Translations under genes and position numbers: made by a program
NCBI RefSeq assembly: GCF_040298565.1
Contig: NZ_JBEPAK010000002.1
Span: 1-64,000, forward strand
Length of the DNA stretch: 64,000 nucleotides
Origin: Kitasatospora sp040298565
GTDB lineage: Bacteria > Actinomycetota > Actinomycetes > Streptomycetales > Streptomycetaceae
Direction: 5' to 3'
Shown: positions 35,669 through 44,699 of the stretch, piece after piece
Layout of the letters: each line of letters begins with the position of its first letter
Numbering within the stretch: the first letter of the stretch is position 1
Notes under the pieces: model-generated
Databases searched by the model: none
What the model was told of the DNA's origin: nothing
The model's input: the letters and a program-made list of their open reading frames with translations, nothing else

Positions 35669-36796
35669 GTGACTGAGATCGAGATCGGGCGAGGCAAGCG
35701 CGGCCGCCGGGCGTACGCCTTCGACGACATCGCCGTCGTCCCCAGCCGCCGTACGCGTGACCCGAAGGAGGTCTCGATCGCCTGGCAGATCGACGCCTAC
35801 CGCTTCGAGCTGCCGTTCCTGGCCGCCCCGATGGACAGCGTCGTCTCGCCCGAGCAGGCCATCAAGATCGGCCGCCTGGGCGGTCTGGGCGTGCTGAACC
35901 TGGAAGGCCTCTGGACCCGCTACGAGGACCCGCAGCCGCTGCTGGACGAGATCGCCTCGATCACCGACGCGTCGACGGCGACCCGCCGCCTCCAGGAGAT
36001 CTACTCCGCCCCGATCCGCGCGGAGCTGATCAAGCAGCGGATCCAGGAGGTCCGCGACTCCGGCGTGGTCACCGCCGCCGCGCTCTCGCCGCAGCGCACC
36101 GCCGAGTTCTCCAAGGCCGTGGTGGACGCCGGCGTGGACGTCTTCGTCATCCGCGGCACCACCGTCTCGGCCGAGCACGTCTCCGGTGCCGCCGAGCCGC
36201 TCAACCTCAAGCAGTTCATCTACGAGCTGGACGTGCCGGTGATCGTCGGCGGCTGCGCCACCTACACCGCGGCGCTCCACCTGATGCGGACCGGCGCGGC
36301 CGGCGTGCTGGTCGGCTTCGGCGGCGGCGCCGCCCACACCACCCGCAACGTGCTCGGCATCCAGGTGCCGATGGCCACCGCCGTGGCCGACGTGGCGGCC
36401 GCCCGCCGCGACTACATGGACGAGTCCGGCGGCCGCTACGTGCACGTGATCGCGGACGGCGGCGTCGGCTACAGCGGCGACATCCCCAAGGCCGTTGCCT
36501 GCGGCGCCGACGCGGTGATGATCGGTGCCGCGCTGGCCCGGGCCACCGACGCGCCGGGCAAGGGCTTCCACTGGGGGATGGAGGCCGTCCACGAGGAGCT
36601 GCCGCGCGGCAAGCGGATGGACCTCGGCACGGTCGGCACCACCGAGGAGATCCTCACAGGGCCGTCGCACACCCCGGACGGGACCATGAACCTGTTCGGT
36701 GCGCTGCGGCGGGCGATGGCGACGACCGGGTACACCGAGCTGAAGGAGTTCCAGCGGGTGGAGGTCACGGTGAACCCGGCGCTGGACCACCGCTGA
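35669..36796 (+). CDS. guaB3: GuaB3-type IMP dehydrogenase paralogue
   Basis: A 375-aa member of the IMPDH/GMP reductase superfamily that lacks the CBS pair. The barrel is clear (YAFDDIAVVPSRRT, LAAPMDSVVSPEQA, VHVIADGGVGYSGDI). In the loop aligned with GSICTTR of GuaB this protein has GAAHTTR, so the catalytic cysteine is replaced by histidine. GuaB3 proteins form a distinct clade in actinobacteria and cyanobacteria; GMP reductase activity is reported for a cyanobacterial member, but the activity here is open. I chose GTG 35669 (VTEIEIGRGKRGRR) behind AGAAGGG; an ATG at 35642 adds nine residues. Confidence 0.9.
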   Translation: MTEIEIGRGKRGRRAYAFDDIAVVPSRRTRDPKEVSIAWQIDAYRFELPFLAAPMDSVVSPEQAIKIGRLGGLGVLNLEGLWTRYEDPQPLLDEIASITDASTATRRLQEIYSAPIRAELIKQRIQEVRDSGVVTAAALSPQRTAEFSKAVVDAGVDVFVIRGTTVSAEHVSGAAEPLNLKQFIYELDVPVIVGGCATYTAALHLMRTGAAGVLVGFGGGAAHTTRNVLGIQVPMATAVADVAAARRDYMDESGGRYVHVIADGGVGYSGDIPKAVACGADAVMIGAALARATDAPGKGFHWGMEAVHEELPRGKRMDLGTVGTTEEILTGPSHTPDGTMNLFGALRRAMATTGYTELKEFQRVEVTVNPALDHR

Positions 36797-36809
36797 GTCG
36801 ACGTGCGGG

Positions 36810-36839
36810 GGCCCCTGTCCGGATCGCCGGGCGGGGGCC
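36810..36839. terminator. Terminator after guaB3
   Basis: GGCCCCTGTCCGG and CCGGGCGGGGGCC pair over 13 bp with two G-U pairs around ATCG, followed by TTCGGCG. It lies between convergent genes. Confidence 0.65.
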
Positions 36840-36860
36840 TTCGGCGTTCCCGGGGCCGGC

Positions 36861-37430
36861 TCAGGTGCGGGTGGCGGTGCGGCGGGTGAGGAGGAAGCCG
36901 CCGATGAGGGCGATGGCGTAGAAGGTGGCGTCGAGGGGGCGGAGGTCGGCGCGCCAGGAGGAGAGGGCGGCCGGGAGGAGGCCGTCGGGGGCGGGGCCGG
37001 CGGCGTGGGTCAGGCGGAGGTGCTGGACGAGCTGGCCGAGGAGGAGGGCGGTGGCGGCGAGGAGGGCGCCGAGGGGTGGGAGCAGGCGGTTCCGGCCGCC
37101 GAGGAGGCCGAGGGGGAGGGCGACCAGGCCGGCCTGGGCGATGGTGAGCCAGCCGAGGCTGTCGGCGGCGCGCAGCGGGGCGCAGCCGTAGGCGAGGCCG
37201 CCGAGCAGGGCGGCGAGCAGGGCGAGGGTGACCGCCAGGGCGGTGCGGCGGCGGGGGGCGGCCCGGCGGCGGTCCGCCCGGGTGGTGGGGTCGTAGCCGG
37301 GGACCGGGACGCCGGGCATGCCGGGGGCGACGTACCCGTCCGGGGTCTCGAGGGCCGGTGCGACCGAGTAGTGCTCGGCGGTGCGCGGCCGGGGCGATGG
37401 GCCGTCAGCGCCGGGTGCTGGTGCGGACAT
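36861..37430 (-). CDS. Polytopic membrane protein of unknown function
   Basis: A 189-aa protein. About 55 N-terminal residues are Pro-rich and cytoplasmic in character with a basic RADRRRAAPRRR cluster, followed by four hydrophobic segments at about 60-80, 90-110, 115-135 and 165-182. No enzymatic motif is seen. The start ATG at 37430 follows GGGGGAA on the minus strand. It is divergent from the Ser/Thr kinase gene across a 254-base region and convergent with guaB3. Confidence 0.75.
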   Translation of the reverse strand: MSAPAPGADGPSPRPRTAEHYSVAPALETPDGYVAPGMPGVPVPGYDPTTRADRRRAAPRRRTALAVTLALLAALLGGLAYGCAPLRAADSLGWLTIAQAGLVALPLGLLGGRNRLLPPLGALLAATALLLGQLVQHLRLTHAAGPAPDGLLPAALSSWRADLRPLDATFYAIALIGGFLLTRRTATRT

Positions 37431-37506
37431 GGGCGTCGAGTTCCCCCGGAAAAAGACGATCAGCTGCCGAACGTTAGCAGCGCTTCGAACAGATCTTGGC
37501 GAGTTT

Positions 37507-37521
37507 TCGATCACAGATCGA
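37507..37521. promoter_or_regulatory. Palindrome in the divergent kinase promoter
   Basis: TCGATC-ACA-GATCGA is a perfect 15-base inverted repeat in the 254-base gap between the membrane-protein gene and the first kinase. It is a candidate operator for one or both genes. Confidence 0.4.
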
Positions 37522-37684
37522 GCACGGAGCGCCGCACCCGTTCCGGTTCGTCCCGGCTTGGGACGGGGGTCGGGTGGTCGGGGCCCCTCGGGACAGGAGA
37601 TGATGGAGGCTTGGGCGTTCGGGCCCGGGCCGGGCCGACGCGCCGTCACCACGACCGCCAGCAGCACATGGGGGAACGTTCCGA

Positions 37685-39556
37685 ATGACCCAGGCGCAGG
37701 GTTCCACCGGCCGCCTCCTGGCCGGCCGCTACCGGCTGAACGGCGTGCTCGGGCGTGGCGGCATGGGCACCGTCTGGCGCGCCGAGGACGAGATGCTGGG
37801 CCGGACCGTCGCGGTCAAGGAACTGCGGATGAACGCCAGCGTCGACGAGGAGGAGAAGCACCGGCTGATCGTCCGGACGCTGCGCGAGGCGAAGGCGACC
37901 GCGCGGATCCGGCACAACTCGGCGGTGACCGTCTTCGACGTGGTCGACGAGGACGACCGGCCGTGGATCGTCATGGAGCTGGTGGAGTCCCGCTCGCTGG
38001 CCGACGTGGTCCGGGAGGACGGCCCGCTGGCCCCCGGCCGGGCGGCGGAGATCGCGCTGGACGTGCTGGGCGTGCTGAGTGCGGCCCACGCGCTGGGCAT
38101 CCTGCACCGGGACGTCAAGCCGTCCAACGTGCTGATCGGCGAGGACGGCCGGGTGGTGCTGACCGACTTCGGGATCGCCAGCGTGGAGGGCGACGCCTCG
38201 GTCACCTCCACCGGCATGCTGGTCGGCGCGCCCTCGTACATATCCCCGGAGCGGGCGCGCGGGCAGAAGCCCGGGCCGCCGGCGGACCTGTGGTCGCTGG
38301 GCGGCACGCTGTACGCGATGGTCGAGGGGCGGCCGCCGTACGACCGGGGCTCGGCGCTGGCGACGCTGACCGCGGTGATGACCGAGGAGCTCGCCCCGCC
38401 GGCGAACGCCGGGCCGCTGCTGCCGGTCATCAAGGGGCTGCTGGAGAAGGACCCGGCGAAGCGCCTGGACGCCTCGCAGACCCGGTCGATGCTCAAGCGG
38501 GTGGTCGCCGAGGCGACCGTGAAGGCGGAGTCGACCACCGAGCACGCGATGCCGGTCGAGCAGGTGGTGGCCACCGCCGAGCCGGAGGCGCCGAAGCGGA
38601 CCGTGGGCGGGCTGCTGGGAACGGTCCGGGTGGGCAGCCGGGCCCGGGACGAGGAGGCGGCGGAGCCCGTCGCGAAGCCCGCCGCCGAGCCGGAGCCCGC
38701 TCCGGCGGGCGAGCCGATCCGGCCGGTGACCAGCGAGTGGACCAGGGGGGCGACCCAGGCGGCCGGGGCCGACCCGCGCACCGGCCGGCGCCGGCTGGCG
38801 ATCGCCACGGTGGTGGTCGTCCTGCTGCTGATCGCCGGAGTGGTCGCGGTGGTCAAGGCCGTGGGCGGCGAGGACGGCGGTTCGAACGGCGGGGGCACCC
38901 ACAGCGCGGGCGCCACCGCGCCGGTGGCGGCGACCACCGAGGCCGTGCCGAGCCACGCTCCGGCGGCGCCGTCCACCGAACCCGAGCCCGCCGGTACGGC
39001 CGCCGCGCCGGAGACCACGGCGGCCGCGGCGCCGCCGTCGGCCGCGCCGGCCCCGACCGCACCGCCGTCGGCCGCCGGTACTCCGACGGCCGCGCCCGCC
39101 CCGACCCAGGCCGTGCCGGCCGGGTACCACGAGTACAAGGACCCGAGCGGCTTCTCGGTCGTCCTGCCGGACTGGCTGCAGCCCGCCGGGTCGGACGCCA
39201 ACCGGCGGATCTTCAAGAACGCGGCCGACGGCAGCCAGCTGCGGATCGAGTGGAGTACCACCCCGCACGCGAGCGCCGTCGCGGACTGGCAGGACTCCGA
39301 GCCCGACCTGCGCGCCCAGGTGACGAATTACCAGCGGCTGAACCTGTCGGCGATCACCTACCGGCAGTGGACCAACGCGGCGGACTGGGAGTGGACCAGC
39401 GGCACGCCCCGGACGCACTCGCTCAACCGCGGCTTCGTGACGGGCACCCCGGCCAAGTACGGCTACTCGATCTACTGGATCGTCCCGGACGCCCAGTGGG
39501 CCGCCCAGGCGCCGGTCCGCGACGTGGTGTTCAACAGCTTCCAGCCGGCGCCGTAG
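37685..39556 (+). CDS. Membrane Ser/Thr protein kinase with extracytoplasmic sensor
   Basis: A 623-aa Hanks-type kinase. Kinase domain about 15-280: G-loop GRGGMG (23-28), K45 in VAVKEL, Glu in LREAKA, HRDVKPSN (141-148), DFG (161-163) and SPER (187-190), so all catalytic residues are present. A Pro/Glu-rich juxtamembrane stretch precedes one membrane helix at about 371-391, then an Ala/Thr/Pro linker and a globular C-terminal domain (about 479-623) starting GYHEYKDPSGF. There are no PASTA repeats. The same C-terminal domain type occurs in the second kinase downstream. The ribosome site GGGGGAA lies within the short palindrome GGAACGTTCC. Confidence 0.92.
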   Translation: MTQAQGSTGRLLAGRYRLNGVLGRGGMGTVWRAEDEMLGRTVAVKELRMNASVDEEEKHRLIVRTLREAKATARIRHNSAVTVFDVVDEDDRPWIVMELVESRSLADVVREDGPLAPGRAAEIALDVLGVLSAAHALGILHRDVKPSNVLIGEDGRVVLTDFGIASVEGDASVTSTGMLVGAPSYISPERARGQKPGPPADLWSLGGTLYAMVEGRPPYDRGSALATLTAVMTEELAPPANAGPLLPVIKGLLEKDPAKRLDASQTRSMLKRVVAEATVKAESTTEHAMPVEQVVATAEPEAPKRTVGGLLGTVRVGSRARDEEAAEPVAKPAAEPEPAPAGEPIRPVTSEWTRGATQAAGADPRTGRRRLAIATVVVVLLLIAGVVAVVKAVGGEDGGSNGGGTHSAGATAPVAATTEAVPSHAPAAPSTEPEPAGTAAAPETTAAAAPPSAAPAPTAPPSAAGTPTAAPAPTQAVPAGYHEYKDPSGFSVVLPDWLQPAGSDANRRIFKNAADGSQLRIEWSTTPHASAVADWQDSEPDLRAQVTNYQRLNLSAITYRQWTNAADWEWTSGTPRTHSLNRGFVTGTPAKYGYSIYWIVPDAQWAAQAPVRDVVFNSFQPAP

Positions 39557-39910
39557 CCCGCCCGCCGGACTCCTCCTCGGCGCGGGCCGCGGTGGCGCCG
39601 GCGGCGTCGGTGACGCCCGTCGACGGAACCGGAACGGGCGGGTTCGCCGTCTTTCCCAGGGAGCATCCGACGAGCGGCCCGCGCCGGCACGCCCATCCGA
39701 GGCGGTCCGGGTGGGCCGGCCGGCCGAGGCGGCGGGCTTCTCGCCGTCGATGACCGTGGCTCCGCGCGTGCGGACGACCCGCGCCTGGTTGGCTTGGCCG
39801 TGGCCCCCCGCGGCAGGCGGTGCGGGTCGGATCTGTCCGGTCCGGTCCGGGACGTGGGGCCGAGCCCGAGGAGCCGCTCAGTAGGCTGCTCGTGAGCGAG
39901 AGGAACTGGC
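39557..39910 (+). other. Gap between kinase and pseudokinase genes
   Basis: No coding gene is supported in these 354 bases. A TAGGCT at 39882-39887, 24 bases before the pseudokinase ATG, is a possible -10 without a good -35. The gap suggests the pseudokinase has its own promoter. Confidence 0.4.
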
Positions 39911-40990
39911 ATGCGAGGCGGCCCTGGGCAGTTGCTGGCGGGGCGGTACCGGCTGACGGACCGTCCGGAACTGCTGCGCGCCTTCGCGGTGGACGAGCGG
40001 ACCGGCGAGTCGGTGCTGCTGCGCGCCGTGGAGCTGCCCGTGCTGCTGACCGCCAATCAGGACCCGGAGGCGGAAGCGACCGGGCAGGGGGACCGGCTGG
40101 TGCGGCGGGTGGCGGCGGTCGGTTCGGCCGCGCCGTCCTGGCACCCGCGGCTGCTGCGCGGGGTCGGGGCCTTCGTCGAGGGCGAGCTGCTGTGGACGGT
40201 GGAGGAGCGTCCGGCCGGGCAGACGTTGGCCGAGCTGCTGGCCGCCGGTCCGGTGCCGCCCTACCGGGCGGCCGAGCTGGCGGCGGACGTGGCCGGTGCC
40301 CTGCGGGCGCTGCACGAGGCCGGGCTCTCCCACGGCAATCTGACCGCCGAGTCGGTGCTGGTCTGCGAGGACGGCGCGGCGATGCTCGGCGGGCTGCTGG
40401 CCGGGGTGGCCCAGGAGGCGCTGGCCGAGGACCTCGGCGGGCCGGGGGGCCGCCGCCGGTACGAGGTCCGGGCCACCCTGGTCGGCCCGGTGGCCGAGCG
40501 CTGGCCGCTGGACGGCGGTCCGGCGGGGGACTGCTGGGCGCTCGGGGTGCTGGTGCAGCGGATGGTCACCGGCCGTGCGCCGTACCCGGAGGGCGGGGTG
40601 CCGGAGCTGGTGACGGCCGTGCGGGACGGGCGGCGCGAGCCCTCGGTGGCCTGCGGGCCGCTGGCCCCGCTGGCCGAGCGGCTGCTGCAGCCGGACCCGG
40701 CGCTGCGGCCGACCGCGGAGGGGGTGCGGGGGGAGCTGGCGGTGCTGCTCGCGGGTGCGCCGGAGCCGGTCGACGGCGAGCGGGTGGCGCGGGCGGTGGA
40801 GCTGAAGCCCGAGGCGCCGCTGGTGCCGCTGCGGCGCCGGCGCGTCCGGGCCGGCCGGCCGGGGCCCCGGGTGGAGCCCGGCGCCAGGACGCCGCGGATA
40901 CCCCCCGCGCTGCTGGGGCCGCTGCTGGTCGGGGGCGTGTTCCTGCTGCTGGTGCTGGGAATGACCGCCGTGGTGCTGTTCGCAGGCTGA
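39911..40990 (+). CDS. Membrane-anchored pseudokinase
   Basis: A 359-aa protein with the outline of a Hanks kinase (LLAGRYRL start, LHEAGLSHGNLTAESVL, DCWALGVLVQRMVTGRAPYP, LLQPDPALRPTAEGV) and one C-terminal membrane helix (about 333-356) ending at the membrane. The glycine loop is degenerate, the VAVK lysine is replaced (VLLRAVE), HRDxKxxN reads HGNLTAES (141-148), and DFG reads LGG (159-161). It cannot be an ordinary phosphotransferase. It sits between two intact kinase genes on the same strand, suggesting a scaffold or allosteric role. ATG 39911 follows GAGAGGAA. Confidence 0.85.
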   Translation: MRGGPGQLLAGRYRLTDRPELLRAFAVDERTGESVLLRAVELPVLLTANQDPEAEATGQGDRLVRRVAAVGSAAPSWHPRLLRGVGAFVEGELLWTVEERPAGQTLAELLAAGPVPPYRAAELAADVAGALRALHEAGLSHGNLTAESVLVCEDGAAMLGGLLAGVAQEALAEDLGGPGGRRRYEVRATLVGPVAERWPLDGGPAGDCWALGVLVQRMVTGRAPYPEGGVPELVTAVRDGRREPSVACGPLAPLAERLLQPDPALRPTAEGVRGELAVLLAGAPEPVDGERVARAVELKPEAPLVPLRRRRVRAGRPGPRVEPGARTPRIPPALLGPLLVGGVFLLLVLGMTAVVLFAG

Positions 40991-41152
40991 CGGCCCCGGC
41001 GCGCACCCGCCCGCCGGTCCGGGGGGTGGGCGTGATTACCGGGGTGCGCGAGGTACGCCTAATGTGTGCGTGGGATTTGTTCGAACAGTGGTCTGCACCA
41101 TGCGATCCGTCGCGGTGACGGCGAGTGGAATCGAGAGGGGGAGCGGTCGCCG

Positions 41153-42901
41153 ATGGGCGTGCAGGACCGGCCGGAGGCGGCTGAGGCGGAGCGGCTGTTG
41201 GCCGGGCGGTACGAGCTCGGCGAGCGGCTCGGCCGCGGCGGGATGGGGACGGTCTGGCGGGCCTGGGACCGGATGCTGGACCGCGAGGTCGCGGTCAAGG
41301 AGCTGACCGTCAACCACCTGCCCGAGGAGGACCTGCAGATCCTGCACGCGCGGATGAAGCGCGAGGCCAGCGCGGCCGCCCGGATCAAGCACCCCGGTGT
41401 GATCACCGTGCACGACGTGCTGGAGCAGGACGGCCGGCCGTGGATCGTGATGGAGCTGGTCGACGGCCGTTCCCTGGCCGACGTGATCAGCCAGGACGGC
41501 ACCCTCCCGCCGCGCGCCGCCGCCGAGGTCGGCAGCCAGGTGCTGGCCGCGCTGCACCGCGGCCACCAGCTCGGCGTGCTGCACCGGGACGTCAAGCCGG
41601 CCAACGTGCTGCTGGAGCGCGGCACCGGGCGGGTGGTGCTGCTGGACTTCGGCATCGCGAAGTACGAGGGCTCCACCGAGCTGACCCGGCCGGGGGACCT
41701 GGTCGGCTCGCCGGACTACCTGGCGCCCGAACGCGCCCAGGGCCAGCGGCCCGGGCCGGCCTCCGACCTCTGGGGCCTGGGGGCGACGCTGTACGCGGCG
41801 GTCGAGGGGCAGTCGCCGTTCCGCCGGGACTCGCCGATCACCACGCTCGCCGCGGTGGTGGACGAGCCGCTGCCGGAGTCGCGCCGGGCCGGGCCGCTCG
41901 GGCCGGTGCTGGCCGCGCTGATGGCCAAGGACCCGGCCGAGCGGCCGAGCGCGGACGAGGCGGCCCGGATGCTGGCCGAGGTGCAGGCCGGGCACACCAT
42001 GGGCCTGAAGTCGGTCGCGCCGGTCCGCATGCCGACCCAGTCGGTGCCCGTGGTGGACCGCAGCGAGGTGACGGAGGGCGCCGCGGAGCCGCCGGTGGAG
42101 GGGTCGGAGGAGCCCACCGAACCGCGCCCGGTCCGGGCCGGGACCGCCGACACCCCCGCCGTCCCGGCCGTCGCCGAGAGCGCATCCACCACGCCGCAGG
42201 CGCACGCCGCTGTCGGTACGCCCGTCGCGCACACCGTCGCGCCCGCGCGCGGTCCGGCCAAGCGTCGCGGCCGGATGAAGCTGGTCGCCGTCGCGGTGGC
42301 GGTCGGGCTGCTGGCGGCCCTGGCGACCTTCTTCGCCACCCGGCACGTGGTCGACGCCCCGGACGCCGACACCACCCCGACCGGCCCGGCCGAGACCACC
42401 GAGCCGGAGCCGAGCAGCACCGCCGACTCCGAGGCCTCCGCACCCGGCGGCTACCACTGGGTCGACGACCCGGCGGGCTTCCGCTTCCCGCTGCCGACCG
42501 GTACTCCGGCCTGGCAGCGGATCACCGGGACGGACAACAACCAGATCTTCTACAGCCCCGACGGCAAGGTGCACTACCTGCAGTTCGCGGTCACCGTCGG
42601 CCAGTCGATCAAGCCGCTGGACCACATGAGGCAGATGGAGGCGACCGTCTCCAAGTCGCTCAAGGACTACAAGCAGCACCGGCTGGCGAGCGCCGCCGTG
42701 AACGGCCACGAGGCGGCCGTCTGGGAGTTCAGCTACCTGGCCCAGGGCGGCGGCCGGCGCCGCGCGATCGAGGCCGAGTTCATCGACGAGGACGGCACCG
42801 CGTACGCGATCTACTCGTCCAGCCCGGACAAGGGCAACGAGTGGAACGAGGCCGAGCAGCGCTTCACCACGGTGCTCAACCACTTCACGCCGACCCGCTG
42901 A
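41153..42901 (+). CDS. Membrane Ser/Thr protein kinase with extracytoplasmic sensor
   Basis: A 582-aa Hanks-type kinase, paralogous to the one at 37.7 kb. G-loop GRGGMG (27-32), K49 in VAVKEL, E71, HRDVKPAN (144-151) and DFG (165-167) are intact. A Pro/Thr-rich region is followed by one membrane helix at about 376-396 and an extracytoplasmic domain of about 150 residues starting GYHWVDDPAGF. ATG 41153 follows GAGAGGGGGAG; an in-frame start 29 codons upstream lacks a ribosome site. Related kinase clusters near guaB have been linked to spore-wall synthesis in streptomycetes; that role is inferred here from family and place. Confidence 0.92.
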   Translation: MGVQDRPEAAEAERLLAGRYELGERLGRGGMGTVWRAWDRMLDREVAVKELTVNHLPEEDLQILHARMKREASAAARIKHPGVITVHDVLEQDGRPWIVMELVDGRSLADVISQDGTLPPRAAAEVGSQVLAALHRGHQLGVLHRDVKPANVLLERGTGRVVLLDFGIAKYEGSTELTRPGDLVGSPDYLAPERAQGQRPGPASDLWGLGATLYAAVEGQSPFRRDSPITTLAAVVDEPLPESRRAGPLGPVLAALMAKDPAERPSADEAARMLAEVQAGHTMGLKSVAPVRMPTQSVPVVDRSEVTEGAAEPPVEGSEEPTEPRPVRAGTADTPAVPAVAESASTTPQAHAAVGTPVAHTVAPARGPAKRRGRMKLVAVAVAVGLLAALATFFATRHVVDAPDADTTPTGPAETTEPEPSSTADSEASAPGGYHWVDDPAGFRFPLPTGTPAWQRITGTDNNQIFYSPDGKVHYLQFAVTVGQSIKPLDHMRQMEATVSKSLKDYKQHRLASAAVNGHEAAVWEFSYLAQGGGRRRAIEAEFIDEDGTAYAIYSSSPDKGNEWNEAEQRFTTVLNHFTPTR

Positions 42902-42987
42902 ACCCGCCTGCGGGCCGCCGCGCCCGGTATCGCCCGACTGCGGCAGATTCTTGTTACCGACGGGTACCGCACCGGCCCCCGAAGGCC

Positions 42988-42993
42988 TAGGCT
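42988..42993 (+). promoter_or_regulatory. Leaderless -10 of the aldehyde dehydrogenase gene
   Basis: TAGGCT ends eight bases before ATG 43001 and no Shine-Dalgarno sequence is visible. Confidence 0.4.
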
Positions 42994-43000
42994 GCGCCGT

Positions 43001-44644
43001 ATGTCGGACCTCACAGCAGATGCAGCGGCCACCGAACACCCCGGCGCCGGGCCCGCGAGCGGCAACCCGGCAGCTCCCGGCGGCGGACGCACCGTCTCCG
43101 CCGCCGTCCCGCCGTCCCTGGTGGCCCGGCTGGCCGCCGGGGTCACCGCGACCGGCGAGCCCAGCGTGGTGGAGACCGTCGCCCCGCTGACCGGTGAGCG
43201 GCTGGCCGGCCTGCCGCAGTCCACCCCGGCCGACGTCGAGGTCGCCTTCCAGCTGGCCCGGCGCGCCCAGCCCGCCTGGGCCGCGCTGCCGGTGCGCCGC
43301 CGCGCCGCCGTCCTGCTGCGCTTCCACGACCTGCTGCTCAAGCGGCAGGACGAGGTGCTGGACCTGATCCAGGCCGAGACCGGCAAGGCCCGGCTGCACG
43401 CCTTCGAGGAGGTGCTCGCCGTCGCCATGGCCGCCCGGCACTACGGGCGCGGCGCGCAGGGGTACCTCCGGGACCGCCGCCGCGGCGGGGCGCTGCCGGT
43501 GCTCACCCACACCGTCGAGGCCCGCCGCCCCAAGGGCGTGGTCGGCCACATCTCGCCGTGGAACTACCCGCTGGAACTGTGCGTCGGCGACCTGCTGCCC
43601 GCCTTCGCGGCCGGCAACGCCGTGGTCAACAAGCCCGACACCCAGACCGCGCTGACCGGCCTGTGGGCCCGTGAGCTGCTGATCGAGGCCGGGCTGCCCG
43701 CCGACCTGTGGCAGGTGGTGATCGGCGACGGCCCGGTGATCGGCCCCGCCGTGGTGGAGCACGCCGACTACGTCTCCTTCACCGGCTCGACCCGCACCGG
43801 CCGCGAGGTCGCCCAGCGGGCCGCCGCCCGGCTGGTCGGCGCCTCGCTCGAACTCGGCGGCAAGAACGCCATGCTGGTGCTCGCCGACGCCGACCTCGAC
43901 GCGGCCGCCGCGGGCGCCGTACGGGCCTGCTTCTCCTCGGCCGGGCAGCTGTGCATCTCGATCGAGCGGCTGCTGGTGCACCGCTCGGTGGCCGACGACT
44001 TCCTGGAGCGCTTCACCGCCCGCACCCGGGCGCTGCGCCTCGGCGGCGGCCTCGCGTACGGCGCCGACATGGGCTCGCTGGTCTCCGCCCGCCAGCTGGA
44101 CACCACCACCCGGCACGTGGAGGAGGCGGTCAAGGCCGGCGCCACCGTGCTGGCCGGCGGGCGGGCCAGGCCCGACCTCGGCCCGTACTTCTACGAGCCG
44201 ACCATCCTCGACGGGGTGACCCCGGAGATGGCGGTCTGCGCCGAGGAGACCTTCGGCCCGGTCGTCTCCGTCTACCGCTTCGACACCGAGGAGGAGGCGG
44301 TCACCGCCGCCAACTCCACGCCGTACGGCCTGAACTCCAGCGTCTGGACCAGGGACCAGCGGCGCGGCCGGGCGGTCGCGGCGCGGCTGCGCACCGGCAC
44401 GGTCAACGTCAACGAGGCCTACGCGGCCGCGTACGGCTCGGTCGCCTCCCCGATGGGCGGCATGGGCGACTCCGGGCTCGGCCGGCGCCACGGCGCGGAG
44501 GGGATCCTGCGCTTCACCGAGGCGCAGACCGTCTCGACCCAGCGGGTGATGCCGCTGGCGCCCGCGTTCGGCCTGGACGACCGGCAGTTCGCCGCCGTGA
44601 TGACCGGCGGGCTGCGGGTGCTCAAGGCCCTGCGGCTCAAGTGA
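43001..44644 (+). CDS. gabD2: Succinate-semialdehyde dehydrogenase (NAD(P)+)
   Basis: An aldehyde dehydrogenase of 547 aa, the GabD2 type common in actinobacteria, converting succinic semialdehyde to succinate in GABA and polyamine breakdown. It has WNYPLELCVGDLLPAFAAGNAVVNKPD, SFTGSTRTGREV, the general-base Glu in LELGGKNAML (about 284), the nucleophile Cys in SSAGQLCISIERL (about 317), and CAEETFGPVVSVYRF. The N-terminal 35 residues are a disordered extension. Substrate assignment rests on family resemblance. The next gene is 55 bases downstream on the same strand. Confidence 0.88.
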   Translation: MSDLTADAAATEHPGAGPASGNPAAPGGGRTVSAAVPPSLVARLAAGVTATGEPSVVETVAPLTGERLAGLPQSTPADVEVAFQLARRAQPAWAALPVRRRAAVLLRFHDLLLKRQDEVLDLIQAETGKARLHAFEEVLAVAMAARHYGRGAQGYLRDRRRGGALPVLTHTVEARRPKGVVGHISPWNYPLELCVGDLLPAFAAGNAVVNKPDTQTALTGLWARELLIEAGLPADLWQVVIGDGPVIGPAVVEHADYVSFTGSTRTGREVAQRAAARLVGASLELGGKNAMLVLADADLDAAAAGAVRACFSSAGQLCISIERLLVHRSVADDFLERFTARTRALRLGGGLAYGADMGSLVSARQLDTTTRHVEEAVKAGATVLAGGRARPDLGPYFYEPTILDGVTPEMAVCAEETFGPVVSVYRFDTEEEAVTAANSTPYGLNSSVWTRDQRRGRAVAARLRTGTVNVNEAYAAAYGSVASPMGGMGDSGLGRRHGAEGILRFTEAQTVSTQRVMPLAPAFGLDDRQFAAVMTGGLRVLKALRLK

Positions 44645-44699
44645 CGCCCCACGGGCTCATCCCCCCAGGCAGGTTCGACCCCCGAAGGAGCAGTGGCAG

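Noticed and set aside
31874..36790. A continuous open frame of more than 1600 codons on the minus strand, opposite bldM, shbA, guaB and guaB3.
   Set aside because: It is antisense to four recognised genes and its product is His/Gly/Ala/Asp repeats from high-GC codon bias, with no domain or ribosome site.
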